From Pogostemon cablin (lineage: Eukaryota; Streptophyta; Magnoliopsida; Lamiales; Lamiaceae), in assembly GCA_023678885.1 (NCBI GenBank), contig CM042958.1, positions 9,046,852 to 9,110,851 of the forward strand: 64,000 nucleotides of DNA, given 5' to 3'. The notes beneath the pieces are model-generated. The model was not told the DNA's origin and searched no databases. It was given only the letters and a program-made list of their open reading frames with translations. Positions within the stretch are counted from its first letter, which is position 1, and every line of letters starts with the position of its first letter. Positions 45,360 through 58,122 of this stretch are shown in pieces. The position numbers were made by a program, and so were the translations under genes.

Positions 45360-48300
45360 ATGATGGCGGTGACTTCAACCTGCAAAGACAGTAGCAAAAT
45401 GGGGGTAGACAATGGCAAGTACGTGAGGTACACCCCAGAGCAAGTGGAGGCTTTAGAAAGGCTGTACCATGACTGTCCTAAACCGAGTTCACTCCGACGA
45501 CAACAGCTTATCAGAGAATGTCCTATCCTCTCCAACATTGAACCTAAGCAGATCAAAGTTTGGTTTCAAAACAGAAGGTTGTCTATCAAGTGTTGTGTAT
45601 ATTGTGGATCAAGCTTAGCTTGTCTTTTTTTCACCAACTTCTGATGCGTCTATATTTTCTTTTTTATTGATACAGATGCAGAGAAAAGCAGCGAAAGGAG
45701 GCATCCCGCCTTCAAGCTGTGAATAGGAAATTAACTGCGATGAATAAGTTGTTGATGGAGGAGAACGATCGGTTGCAAAAACAAGTATCTCAGTTGGTGT
45801 ATGAAAACAGTTATTTCCGCCAACATACTCAAAATGTAAATCTTCCTTCTTTTTCTTTGATTTGATCTAAAGCTTTTCTTGATGTCTTTTCATTTAAAAT
45901 TTAAGCTTTGAGGGGGATATTGATTCTTATAGCCTCCAAATAAATTTGGAAAAGATTGTCAAGGCCATATCCACCATTCAATTTTTATGAAATATGAGTA
46001 GAAAGAGATCATAGTAATTCAAATTCTATATTTGCCATTCCTGAAAGACTAAATGACAAGATCTCTTTTTGTGGGTGAATGATTCAATAAAGATGGTCTT
46101 TATTGTATTTTCTTGTAATCTTTTCCACTGATCTTGCAGGCAACACTTGCCTCCACTGACAATAGTTGCGAATCGGTGGTAACAAGTGGTCAACACCACT
46201 TGACTCCTCAAGAGCCACCGAGGGATGCAAGTCCTGCAGGGTGAGAATTATTTCGCCTTTTGAGTTCATTACTTTGAAATTCTTATCCTTTAACTTATTC
46301 AATTGTATCTTCCTTAGACTTCTGTCCATTGCTGAGGAGACTTTAACAGAGTTTCTATCGAAGGCCACTGGAACTGCCGTGGAGTGGGTCCAAATGCCTG
46401 GGATGAAGGTATTGATTTTGACGAATCTTGATGTCCTACTTTATTGCCTAGTTATATTTACTAAACCGAGTTTTCTGTAAGTAATGTTTGGAAGTTTACC
46501 TTGAGAAGATGTTGCATTCCTCCATAATTCTAAAGTTTACTGTGCCTTTTGGATTATTAGCCTGGTCCGGATTCCATTGGAATCATTGCTATTTCTCATG
46601 GATGCACTGGTGTAGCATCACGTGCATGCGGTCTCGTGGGATTAGAACCTACACGGGTAAATTTCTGCTCATCCTTCTCTGTTATATATGAAATTGAGTT
46701 CAATTGATGAAATTTGGCACTTGATCAGGTTGCTGAAATTCTCAAAGATCGGCCATCATGGTACCGTGATTGTCGAGCTGCGGATGTGCTCAATGTCTTG
46801 TCTACTAGTAATGGTGGAACCATTGAACTGCTATACATGCAGCTCTATGCACCAACTACTTTGGCTCCTGCTCGTGACTTCTGGCTACTGCGCTACACTT
46901 CTGTTATGGAGGATGGCAGCCTCGTGGTATCCATCTACTAACCACAGGGCTAAAAAAATGAAAATATGCTCTTTTCTTCTTGTGTAACTCGTGTTCTCTA
47001 TCTGGTTGATATTTCTGAAGTTTAAGTAATACAATGCCTCCATTATAGGTATGTGAGAGATCCCTAAACAACACTCAGAATGGTCCCAGCATGCCACCAG
47101 TGCAGCATTTTGTAAGAGCAGAATTGCTTGCGAGTGGATACTTAATTAGGCCATGTGAAGGTGGAGGATCCATCATTCATATAGTTGACCACATGGATTT
47201 AGAGGTATAATATCAATATTAGCTCTGCAAATCATTGTCTGCTTCCTAAACTAAATAATCAACGAATGACGAGTGTTTTCGTTGCAGCCTTGGAGTGTGC
47301 CTGAAGTGTTGCGTCCGCTGTATGAATCATCAGCTCTGCTTTCTCAGAGGACTACATTGGCGGTACGTTTATCTTTATGCTATTAAACATAGTATATTCT
47401 AGTACTTCACGTAGGTAGAAATCTTGATCCAGTGCTTGGCTACTTAATAAGAAATGATGGTTAAAACTTTTGTTCAGGCTTTACGCCAATTAAGGCAGAT
47501 TTCTCAAGAAATCTCTCAGCCTAGTGTCACGGGTTGGGGGAGAAGACCTGCTGCTTTACGAGCACTTGGTCAAAGATTGAACAGGTGTGTGACTTAGCAT
47601 TTCATACTCTTCGAAAGAGCTAGGTGTTTATTAACTACTGAATGCATATTGATGATATTCAGAGGCTTTAATGAGGCTGTCAATGGGTTCACGGACGAGG
47701 GTTGGTCGATAATCGAGAGTGATGGGATCGATGATGTTACCGTTCATGTCAACTCTTCTCCTGGAAAACTTATGGGAACAATTCTAACATATGCAAATGG
47801 ATTTCCATCGATGAGCAATGCTGTGCTGTGTGCCAAGGCATCCATGTTATTACAGGTATCTTTGAACAATATAATTGTGTCTTGATTATAGAGATTTTAG
47901 CGGAAAAAATTCTTGCAGTTGATGCGAAGGACTAATTTAGTGATGTTTCATTTGCAGAATGTTCCTCCTGCTATACTGTTGAGGTTTCTAAGGGAACACC
48001 GATCAGAGTGGGCCGACAGTGGTATCGATGCTTATTCCGTTGCTGCTGTCAAAGCCGGTCCGTGTAGCGTTCCTGTTTCACGTGTTGGATGTTTTGGTGG
48101 GCAGGTTATTCTTCCTTTGGCTCACACTATTGAGAATGAAGAGGCAAGTTTCTAAACTACACATTACTTACTGGCCATGCATATTGTGTGTGTTTCCATA
48201 TATCTTATGGTGGTTTTTCTTCAAAATAGTTCATGGAAGTGATTAGGCTGGAAAATATGGCACAATATCCAGACGATGTGGTTATGCCTAGCGATATCTT

Positions 48301-49562
48301 CCTCTTGCAAGTGAGTTCATGATTTTACGCAAGTCACTTCAAACTGACACTACTATGTTGTAGTAACATAACATGTGTTTGTGTGGTGATTGCTCAGGTG
48401 TGCAATGGAGTGGATGAGAATGCTGTGGGCACGTGTGCAGAGCTCATATTTGCTCCGATAGACGCCTCTTTCTCCGACGACGCACCACTTCTTCCGTCTG
48501 GATTCCGTATTATTCCTCTCGATTCAAAATCAGTAAGTGTGATATTCTAGGATGCATCCCTCATCCCATGTTTTTCCTTAATTCTTACAACTGCCAACTA
48601 CTATAGGATGCATCAAGTCCGAATCGTACGCTGGACCTTGCATCCACACTCGAAGTTGGGCCAGCTGGAACGAGATTATCCGGTGATCATGCTAAGAATC
48701 CAGGAAGTGCGAAATCAGTGATGACAATTGCGTTTCAATTTGCATTCGAGATGCATCTTCAAGATAGTGTAGCTGCTATGGCTAGACAGTATGTTCGCAG
48801 TATCATTGCATCGGTGCAGAGGGTGGCGTTGGCTCTCTCCCCTTCTCGACTCGGTCCTAATGCCAGTTTGAGGCCTCCACCCGGTTCGCCAGAAGCACAG
48901 ACACTAGCCCGGTGGATCTGCCAAAGCTATAGGTACCACCAATGACTCCAAAGCAGAACATATGTTTGAATGAAGCCTTGAACTCATTAATGTTTCTGCT
49001 GTGCAGATTTTTCCTGGGCGTGGAGCTTCTCAAACCCGTAAACGAGGGCAACGACTCGGTTCTTAAATCACTCTGGCATCACTCTGATGCTGTCATGTGT
49101 TGCTCATTAAAGGTAAACATCCAAATCATGCAAAAACATATCACCACCTTTATTTGAACCTTCCTAACATTGAGTGTGCTTGGAAGCAGGCATTGCCGGT
49201 TTTCACGTTTGCAAATCAGGCCGGGCTTGACATGCTTGAGACTACACTAGTCGCGCTCCAAGACATTACGCTGGAGAAGATATTCAACGAAAACGGAAGA
49301 AAAACACTCTCTGCAGAGCTCCCACAGATCATGCAACAGGTGAACAAAGATCTTCAGTATTCCTAGGCACTATTATATTAGATTTCTCATGTTGTGTTTT
49401 TTGTTGTTGTGGTAGGGTTTCGGCTGCCTTCAAGGTGGAATATGTATGTCGAGCATGGGGCGGCCTATTTCGTACCAACGGGCAGTGACGTGGAAGGCGT
49501 TGAACGACGAAGAAGATGCTCATTGCCTGTGCTTCATGTTCATCAACTGGTCTTTTATTTGA
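45360..49562 (+). CDS. HB8: HD-ZIP III transcription factor, ATHB8 type
   Basis: Seventeen coding exons, all in frame: 45360-45577, 45676-45835, 46140-46240, 46318-46408, 46561-46656, 46729-46926, 47049-47204, 47288-47362, 47478-47584, 47663-47855, 47958-48143, 48230-48310, 48398-48532, 48607-48932, 49007-49112, 49190-49339 and 49416-49562; 841 aa. Domains in order: homeodomain (~20-80; EPKQIKVWFQNRRCREKQRK), leucine zipper (~80-125; NRKLTAMNKLLMEENDRLQK), START lipid-binding domain (~160-380; GPDSIGIIAISHGCTG), HD-SAD region, and a C-terminal MEKHLA domain (PVFTFANQAGLDMLETTLVA ... FMFINWSFI). VYENSYFRQHTQN and IIESDGIDDVTVHVNSSP favour ATHB8 over ATHB15/PHB/REV. ATHB8 acts in procambium and xylem formation downstream of auxin and is silenced by miR165/166. 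The intron after 48143 begins with GC (GAG|GCAAGT). No lesion seen; the gene looks functional. Confidence 0.96.
46398..46570 (+). promoter_or_regulatory. miR165/166 target site, split by an intron
   Basis: In the START-domain coding sequence, exon 4 ends CTGGGATGAAG (46398-46408) and exon 5 starts CCTGGTCCGG (46561-46570). Only the spliced mRNA contains the contiguous site known from all HD-ZIP III genes (encoding PGMKPGPD). The 152-nt intron separates the two halves in the genome. Confidence 0.95.
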
Positions 49563-51384
49563 TTCACAAATGAAAAACATACACAATATGAGAAACTTAG
49601 ATTAAACATCACTTTGTGGTCACTTGGATTCTTTGTTTAAATTTGTAGTCTACCTTTATCCTAAATTATCCTTTATTTATCTTCAAAGCTCATCATGCAT
49701 AGCATATTAGGTTCTTAACAGTATGTTATACTGCCCTATTTAATTCACTTTGTTGAACCAATTTTAGACTAGAGACTCAAAATTTTCAATCACGTATGAT
49801 TTTTAATGCATTAAATTAAATTGTAATGGGAATCTAAGTTTTAGACTAGATAATAATTAAACTTGGAGCTAAATTTCATAAAATGAGATTCCTAAACAGT
49901 CATAAAAAAACTCTCAAGTTATGAGCTTATGTGCCATGTAATTTAAGATTAAATTACTCGATGTAATTCTTTTATTCTACTTTTGTGACTAAGACGACTA
50001 GATTTTCACAAAATCTTGCGTGTATATGGGCGAATAGAGCTAAGTTCGTCACAAAGTCCTTGTTATAATTGGAGTGGAGATGAAAAACCCTAAAATCCTA
50101 AATTTAAATGTAAAGTTATAATATAGAAAAAACTAAAATTGACAAATCATAGAAATTGAAAATTACAATTAAAATTTGATGATTTTCTTATTTGGCCCAT
50201 TTACTAGATTTTCAGTTTTAATTTTCATCGATTCAAATCATTTTTTTCCAATTTAACCACATAAATAGAATTTAGGGTGTTTCTGACCCGTTCCATCTGC
50301 AATTATCGGTTCAACCAGTTGAACCTACCAGACCCGATCCGATATTTAAAACGGGGCATAATAAATTGACACGTAATTACAACTAAGTTAAGCGGACTTG
50401 CAGTGTATTTAAATACATTTGGATAAATAAATAATTTTAAATTCTAATAAATGTACTGCCAACTCATTTTCGATTGATCGGGCTATCCGGCCAGTCCACT
50501 AAGGTTGGCACACGGGCTGGGCCCAGATGAAATATTCTGAAAGAGAAACCACCATCAATTCGTATTTATTAGCTAGGTAAAAAAAAATCACCTAAAATAG
50601 TTTATAGTTTGAAAATTGTTAGATGTCAAGTTGATATCAGCTTCTTATCTTGGGTAAAATATAATATATATATTATAAATTTCAGATTCCAAACAAAAAT
50701 TGAGTTCAAATGTTGTCTGATTTCAATTGATCTAAATTTTCAGAGTGACCCCTCCATTATGAAAAAAATGTACTTTTCCCCTCTCTTTATTCTTGAATTA
50801 GGGGAAACAACTTCTAATGGAAGTATAACCACATTTTTCTTTTGCTTTTTATTTTTTGCCACTCAATTATTCAATTGGATGACAATCCAATTGATTTTGA
50901 CATCGAATGATCATTTTCTAGTTCATTCTCTTTATAAATATTAGTGTGCTTTGTCACTATTGACTTTCCAACTTATATTTAAGGAGATATTGGGATACCT
51001 ATTAAGCTGAATTTTTTTAATATTCAATTTACCGCTACATTACATGGAACAATTTTTTTATTTTATTCTTCATTGGCTAAATAATTCAATAGGGATCATT
51101 ACATGCTTCTTTTTCTTGTTCAAATAGGGTTATTAATTCCAAAATAAAATAAAATAATTGAAATTGGTATAGATGAGAAGTTTAAAAACACATAAATTTA
51201 TAGTGGATCACGATCAAGATTCATCACAAAATTTAAATTTCCATAATAATTGTACAATTTCATTGTCTTAGCATGCTTTGTTTGACAATTTAGGTGGATA
51301 AAGAGTTTCTCCACTATCCAATTCACTTCTAAAAAATCATTTTAAGTGTCTCCCTCAAACATTTTTTTAAGTGATGGGGATTTA
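49563..51384. other. 3' UTR of the HD-ZIP III gene and intergenic spacer
   Basis: No gene found after the stop. 50270-50530 is somewhat richer in GC (TTCTGACCCGTTCCATCTGC; GATCGGGCTATCCGGCC), perhaps a decayed repeat. Confidence 0.3.
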
Positions 51385-51614
51385 ATTAAGGGAAAATAGA
51401 TTTTTTTTGTTAGTTAACATTGTCCAATTTTGAATTTAGTCCATAAGTTTTTCACTTTTTGAAAATTGTCCATTATATTTGCAAAATTTTGAAAATCGTC
51501 CATTATATTTGAAAATTTTGAAAATCGTCCATCATGTTTACCAAGTTCAACAAAATCGTCTGTTTCAACAGGTCATTAGCAGGTTATTCTAAAAGATAAA
51601 AATAAAAAAATATG

Positions 51615-51616
<2 letters not shown>

Positions 51617-51703
<87 letters not shown>
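51617..51703. repeat. TA dinucleotide microsatellite
   Basis: About 43 TA units, inside the composite element. Confidence 0.95.
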
Positions 51704-51704
<1 letters not shown>

Positions 51705-51746
51705 TATTTTACAAAAAAAAATAGCCCCCACTAAGAATTTATATTA

Positions 51747-51978
51747 TACTCCCTCCGTCCGTCCGAAAGAGGGCATTTTGCTTTTGTGCACGTTGATTAA
51801 GAAGTATTGTTATTTAATATGTAGTGGATAGTTGTATTGGTGGGAGTGTGGACCCCATATTTTAATTGTATTAGTAGGTGTGTGTGGGTCACATCTGTGT
51901 AAAAAATGAAGTGGCCCTCTTTGAAACTGACGATCAAAATGGAAAAAAGACCCTCTTTCGAGCGGATGGAGGAAGTAT
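51747..51978. mobile_element. Stowaway-like MITE (nested)
   Basis: Left TACTCCCTCCGTCCGTCCGA, right GAGCGGATGGAGGAAGTATA. The interior TTGATTAAGAAGTATTGTTA and TGTAGTGGATAGTTGTATT is shared with the 17590 copy. Confidence 0.88.
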
Positions 51979-53254
51979 AAATTTAGTTAAATTTGCTCCA
52001 CTTTAGTATTGAGATTAATATTATTTGTTTGGTATACGGAAGTGAAAAATAAAAAGTGAGATAAAATTGGTTAAATAAAAATATGATATAAATTAATTGG
52101 AGTGAAAATATTCAAATGACCTGCTAAAAGACCAAAATGTTGAATTTTATGAAGTTAATGGACTAATTTCAAAATTGTTATAAAATTAACGGACTAATTT
52201 CAAAATTGAAAAAGTTAATGGACAAATTTCAAAATGAGTGAAAGTTAACGGAAGAAAAAATCTATTTTCTCTTTAATTAAATTGAAAATCTTAACACCAA
52301 TATCAAGAGATTAAGCTATGATTAAATCTCATATCTTTTGTACTTTGATTGGTCAAAAGTTTGAATGTCCAAAGGCCCTTTATATATATGAGTATCTATT
52401 AAAAAGTGGCTTTCATTAGAAATAATTTTACATTTTCATGTTTGAGGTTGAGTTTGTACTTATAAGTCACCCCAATTTTGTTCCCCACAAACGCAATTTT
52501 GACTTTACTATTTTTTATTTTATATTTTAATTCAAACTTTTAATTACATGTGTTTTTAAAGTTCACTTATATGATTGGGTCATACCACAGGCGTGCTGAG
52601 GAGATCTAAAGTTCTAAAAACGACCGTTCAATACATACACATATGTATGAAACCAATTTTGAATTACTTATGAAGTTGACAATATATACATATTGTTAGG
52701 GTTTATTCCATATATCGATATAGTGTGTAGTTTTTAATTAAAATTAGTTCAATTATAAACTACACAACAATGGGGTTATTATGACCATAAGAATCCCACT
52801 ATTCACCATTGTGCACTATATCATAACTAAGTATGTATTCTTGCAGTATATAAAAAAAATATACCTTCTAAATTACAACATTTTTCCTCTAAAATATGAA
52901 ATGAAATATTGTTTCTAGCGATATTAACTCTACTTCAAATAACTTAAATAGTACGTGAAAATTTTATTTATTTATTTTATGATTTTATAGTGTAATAGTA
53001 TGATATATAAGTGTTTTGTTAATTGATTAATTTGAGCGAAGCAACCGTTCATTATTTAATACACAACTTGTTTTACCCTTTATTTATTATTCTTATATAA
53101 AATTCAAAATTATATACTCTCATTTTCCTACAAAAAATGTTCAACTTTTCCATTAAATTTTCGTTAATTCCACAAAAAAAATTTCACATTTCTAAATAAA
53201 AAAGTCAAAATAGTTAACCTTACTCAACTCATGCACTTTATTTTAAAAAAATAA
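51979..53254. other. Intergenic spacer (beyond the composite element)
   Basis: After the end of the composite element at 52280, AT-rich sequence with no gene recognised. Confidence 0.3.
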
Positions 53255-53479
53255 TACTCACTCCGTCCATCCTTAATGTATTCATTTTACTATTTTGGAT
53301 CGTTCACTCTTAATATATCTATTTCCCTCTTTAGATATATAGAACCTACACACATCACTAATACAATTATAATATAAGACTCACACACCACACTAATATA
53401 ATTACCCACTACACATAAAATAATACTCATTAATTTACGTGCAAAAAATAAATCGATACATTGTGGACGGAGGGAGTAA
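53255..53479. mobile_element. Stowaway-like MITE
   Basis: Left TACTCACTCCGTCCATCCTT, right ATTGTGGACGGAGGGAGTAA; inverted ends of ~20 bases. Interior orientation is opposite to the 51747 copy (ACTACACATAAAATAATACT). Confidence 0.85.
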
Positions 53480-53798
53480 TAAAAAATCTACCTAACTAGC
53501 CCAGCTTACATATTTTTATCATTATTTATTTAAAAAAATATATATAAAACCCTAAATTTACAATTTTCTATTTATAATATCCTTAAGATAAATTAAGATA
53601 CTTCTTCAAAGTCTTTTTTCTATTTGATCGGTTCAAAGAACTTTTTTTTTAAAATATATGGGGTTTACACACACTTACTAAAATAATTAAAATATGAGAT
53701 CTATATTTCCACTAATATAACTACCCAATACATATTAAATAATAATACTCTTTAATTCCCATAAAAAATAAATGCTCCTCGTTCAAGCGTACAAAGAT

Positions 53799-53996
53799 AT
53801 ATTCCCTCCGTCCCGCCCAAAAGTCACAAGTTGCTTTTTGTGCGTAGATTAAGGAGTATTATTATTTTATGTGTAGTGAGTAGTTGTATTAGTAGTGAGT
53901 GGTGGGCCACATGTGATACATTTTTATTAAAAATGAGAAATAAAGATATTTGAATGAAACACCCAATATGATAAAATGAAGAATGGAGGGGAGTAC
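53799..53996. mobile_element. Stowaway-like MITE
   Basis: Left TATTCCCTCCGTCCCGCCCA, right GAATGGAGGGGAGTA. The interior GTAGATTAAGGAGTATTATT and GTGTAGTGAGTAGTTGTATT is the common short-subfamily core. A degenerate, reversed fragment of the same family lies just upstream (about 53625-53790). Confidence 0.85.
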
Positions 53997-56028
53997 TATT
54001 TACATTAATCATGGGAGGGTAGCAATACTAGAGCAAGGTGGTGTCAACTACGTCATGATTATTTCAGCGACAAAAAGACTTTTTTGTCCTCTGAAAAAAC
54101 GTGCATTGGTGGAGGGGTGAGTTTCTTCGGACAAAGATTCTCACTAACACTTTCTTTTTATTCATGCCTTTGGTCTCTCTATCGCCCTTCCATCAATCTC
54201 TAAAAACAACTTCACATTCATTATTTATTTTTTTTACTTTTACTTTCTTTTAAAATTTACATCACAGTGAAATAAATAAATATAAAAAAATAAACATGTT
54301 CCTTCTCCTTTAGATTGGAGTGTGGGTTGGTATGCATGGAGAGAAATCCAATAATAGTTTGCATGTGTGCACCCAATCATCATTATCATTACAGAGAATC
54401 TTGAAAAAGAAAAAATAATAATTAAAATAATTTTTACATATATTTGTGTCCCTTATGAATTAAAAAATAAAATAAAATCAATCATGAACTCTATATGGGT
54501 TAATTATAGTTTGTGGGTATTGTGTTTTCTGCCCATGCATTAAAAAAATAAAATTCCTCTAGTTAACGAGGTTAATAATTTACCAAAGAGAATTGGTTTA
54601 CTTATAAAATAATTTCAATTCCTAGAATAATAAATTGGCAACTATATATTCCTCGAGCTTTATAAGAACTCAAATAATATTAACAATTAAGTGGGTCAAA
54701 ATTGGTAGAGTGGAAATATTATGTGTTATGATTATAATTCTTGTTTCGTAGTTAAAAGATAAAATTACTTTTTCTAAATATTGAGGAAAAAGGGACTCCC
54801 TTTTTCTCAGGAGAGACGAAGGAAAAATAATAACCTTTTTTGCATGGTCTCCAAGAAGTTATGATTATAATTCTTGAATCTTTTCAGATAACAAATTAAT
54901 AATAATAAAAGGAAAAAAGATAATTAACTTCAAATTTGTGACAGCAAATCTTAGCTGTTTATCTTTTTCTATATATGTCAGATTATTTATATTTATATGC
55001 TTAGACTCTTCTTTATGGACAGAATCTTCTACTTCTCATTGTGAAAAAGTGGGGGGAAAAAGATGAGGTTTCTTGATCACAATTATCATTGTTTCACTCT
55101 GCAAATTAAAACCAAAGAAAAAAAGTAATATTTGAAGCACAATCATTATAATGCAGAAAGATAAAGCTATGTGGCCAAGCTTGGTTGGAAAGAGACTCAC
55201 CCTTCCAATATTTATATTTATATTTATATAATTTAACGTATACTTTTTTTCTTCTCTAATTTATTTTAAATTTGTTTAATAAAATATTGAATATTGTATT
55301 ATACTTTGAGTCACATATTTTTAATCCAATTTTATTCATGCAATTAATTTTTTTAGTTATCGATGTTAATTTGTCTTGTAGCAATCATTAAGATCACTTT
55401 GATTAATTCCCATTTAATTGAAAAAAAAAAAGTATGGGGCTTATGGGTGTGCGATTTAATTTATCTTTTTGTGTGGTATAATTTGGAATATATCTTCTTT
55501 TGTGTTTTCATAGGGCAACTAGTTGCTATTAATTATTAGGATTATAAATTTCTTATCCCATTTGTTGTATGATTTTTTTTAAAATACAGTTTATATAAAA
55601 AAAATAAAAATAAGAATAAAACAACCTATATCATGAGATGATTTTATTAAGTACGTATATCATGAGTAAATGTAATCGTCTCATGTCAAATAATTTATAT
55701 AAATAAATCAATAAAAAGTTTATATATTATATGAAACCACTAAGAGCATAAGATTTGACCGTTATAGATACAAAAACGCTTAATCAAAGGAGTATTTTAG
55801 GATTAGTTTGTCTTAATAATCATAAGTTGTACATTTCCTCGTTATTACAACATCTGCTTCGCAGCCTGTAATCAAATGGAAAACCATGATGATCAATTAT
55901 TACTCATGCAATAATCGTATCGTTAATATTACTTAAAAGAATCGAATGCATCTCAACAGACTTTGAATATATATAAAGTATAAACTACTTCCTACTTCAA
56001 GGAAATAAATAAATAAAACTATTAATTA
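53997..56028. other. Intergenic spacer
   Basis: AT-rich; no gene or strong repeat seen. Confidence 0.3.
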
Positions 56029-56198
56029 AGGCAAAAGCTCATGCGCCCCGGGACACTCCGTGTCCTCATGTGAACACAACATTTTCCCTCTATATCCTAT
56101 TTAAACCTATGTATTGCTAGAGTTTAAATTGCAGAGGGTCACGAAAATTGCAAAGGCGCACGGAATGTGGTCCGTGCGCCGGGTGCACGGGAGCCTCA
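56029..56198. repeat. Dispersed element, GGCAAAAGCT / CCGTGCGC family (copy 3)
   Basis: Collinear with 22778-22947: AGGCAAAAGCTCATGCGCCC at the left, shared CACTCCGTGTCCTCATGTGA and CTATGTATTGCTAGAG inside, GGAATGTGGTCCGTGCGCCG at the right. The ends are GC-rich and partly inverted (GCGCCCCGGG against CCGGCGCAC). Confidence 0.75.
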
Positions 56199-58122
56199 CT
56201 CAACTATTAATTATCTAACCGTAAATTTGGAAACAGAATTTTGATGGATTTCATATTATAAAAACATTATTTATTCATCATTCATCCATTCATGGAGAGT
56301 TTTAAAAGAACGATGAAATTACCTACAAAAGACTTGTTGTGTTTTTGTTGTGACTTCATAAAATATGTGAGGTATATATTGTTTGAATATTGATTTGCAC
56401 ATAATATATGAATGGAAATGAGTCAATCGTTGAGGCATTATTTTGTGTGCCTTCTGATCATTTGCCTCATCTCTTATATTTTTACGGTCTTTTCTACCGT
56501 CGAAGAAGGAAAATTATGGCAGCATCTATCTGGAAGTGATCAGTTAATTGGCTTAATTGGAATCACGAAATGCTAAAATTTTCAATAATAAGGAGTTTTT
56601 CAATAAACAATGCAGTAGTAGATGAATTAAAGTCAAGAATTTGCAATTGACTTTGAATAAAAAGGAAATGACAAATGGAGTAAAAATCCTAGAACAATCT
56701 TACGGTAATCTAGCTACTAATTTTCTTTTTTTACATTGTAATCCTAAAAATGTAATTAATCCTTATACATTTTATATTAATAAAATATCTTTCCAAATTA
56801 AAAAAAAATCGTAATTCAAAATTGTAGTCTTGAAAAGAGAGAGGATGTTTGGATGAGATGTGGAGTAAATTAAATTAATAATAGAATAAAAATCTAACAA
56901 AATAAAATGGTATATCAATTTCGTGCTTCGTATACAGAACTTTTGCTCCTAAAGTAGTGTTGGACAAACGGACAAAAGCTATCATCATCATCGCTAATCA
57001 GACCATCAAAATAATTTCTACCCCATATATATGTTTTTTTTTTCTCTAAATTTTTTGGTCCCCTCCAGCAATTAGAATATTTTTTGGCGTTTAGATGCTG
57101 ACCTAACTAGGACAATTCATTAGGACTTCTCAACTTCATTCAAGAATCAAATTCTTTCAAAATTATCTACTTTTATACAAGTTAGCATGCTGCTATTTAG
57201 TTACTTAAAGTGGTAAACGATCGTGTAGAAAAATCTTACAATTAAGTTACGCTAAAAGTCACTGTGGTAGAAGAGAGTGTAGAAAAATCGTTCAATTAAA
57301 TTACGCTGAAATTTACGGGATTTGTGAATTCAATTTTTATTTTTGACATGGAAAATAAACTTTTGCAACCGCAGTTGAATTGAGCTACAAATGCACTCAA
57401 ACAACAAGTCTTCTCCCTTTTTTATTTTTTACATGAAAAATGAACTTTTGCAACTTCAATTGAACAGTAAACTACAAATGCAGTACAAATGCAATCAAAC
57501 AACGAACCTACCCCCATATGGCTCTTGAAGCACATCACTCAACTTATTTTCTTTACCAATCCCAAAAAGGATGGAGGGCCTAAATTTGTCATATAGTGTC
57601 TCTCATTTTATCAATTCACGTCCTAAATTGATTATTGTGTATATTTCAAGTTCCTAATTAAAAAAAAATTAATACTTTACCCACTTTTTGGTCTTAAATT
57701 GAAAAAACTCCTTCAAAATTAGTACTATCTTTGAATAGTTATTATTTTAAGCCGTTTTTATATTTTTTTCATTAATTCAAATATAGTTCAATATCTCCTA
57801 GAGTTTTCAAAGGTGGTTGGTATGTCGATTTTATAGGACAATAAAAAAAATGTGAATAAATTAGATAAAACTTAAAAAAAAAAAAACTAGAACATATTTT
57901 CAAATGATCAGTTTAATTAATTAGTCAATATATTGAAACGTCATTAATTCTATCTACAATTATACAATCTCTGCAGCATACGTCATTACAACATCAACCA
58001 AAAGATTCATTAACATTTTAGGCATTAGCCTCGGTCATGAACCCAGGAAAAAGAAGAAGAAAAAAAACATAACAAAATTTAAAAATAAAATAAAAGCCTA
58101 GATACTAGCATAATAAAGAAGC
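56199..58122. other. Intergenic spacer with two short tandem duplications
   Basis: GTGTAGAAAAATCTTACAAT ... ACGCTAAAAGT (57225) is repeated at 57280. ATGGAAAATAAACTTTTGCA ... CACTCAAACAAC (57349) is repeated with changes at about 57434-57502. No gene seen; the last part is the 3' flank of the SKM1-like gene. Confidence 0.4.

Larger units (their letters stand above)
51385..52280. mobile_element. ~0.9-kb composite inverted-repeat element containing a TA tract and a nested MITE
   Basis: Left end TTAAGGGAAAATAGATTTTT ... TTAACATTGTCCAATTTTGA. The right end, inverted, reads TTAAAGAGAAAATAGATTTT ... TTAACTTTCACTCATTTTGA. Internal GTCCATTATATTTG(A)AAA TTTTGAAAATC units on the left match GTCCATTAACTT units on the right. 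Between the arms are a ~85-bp TA microsatellite and the Stowaway-like MITE at 51747. No protein coding. Confidence 0.7.
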
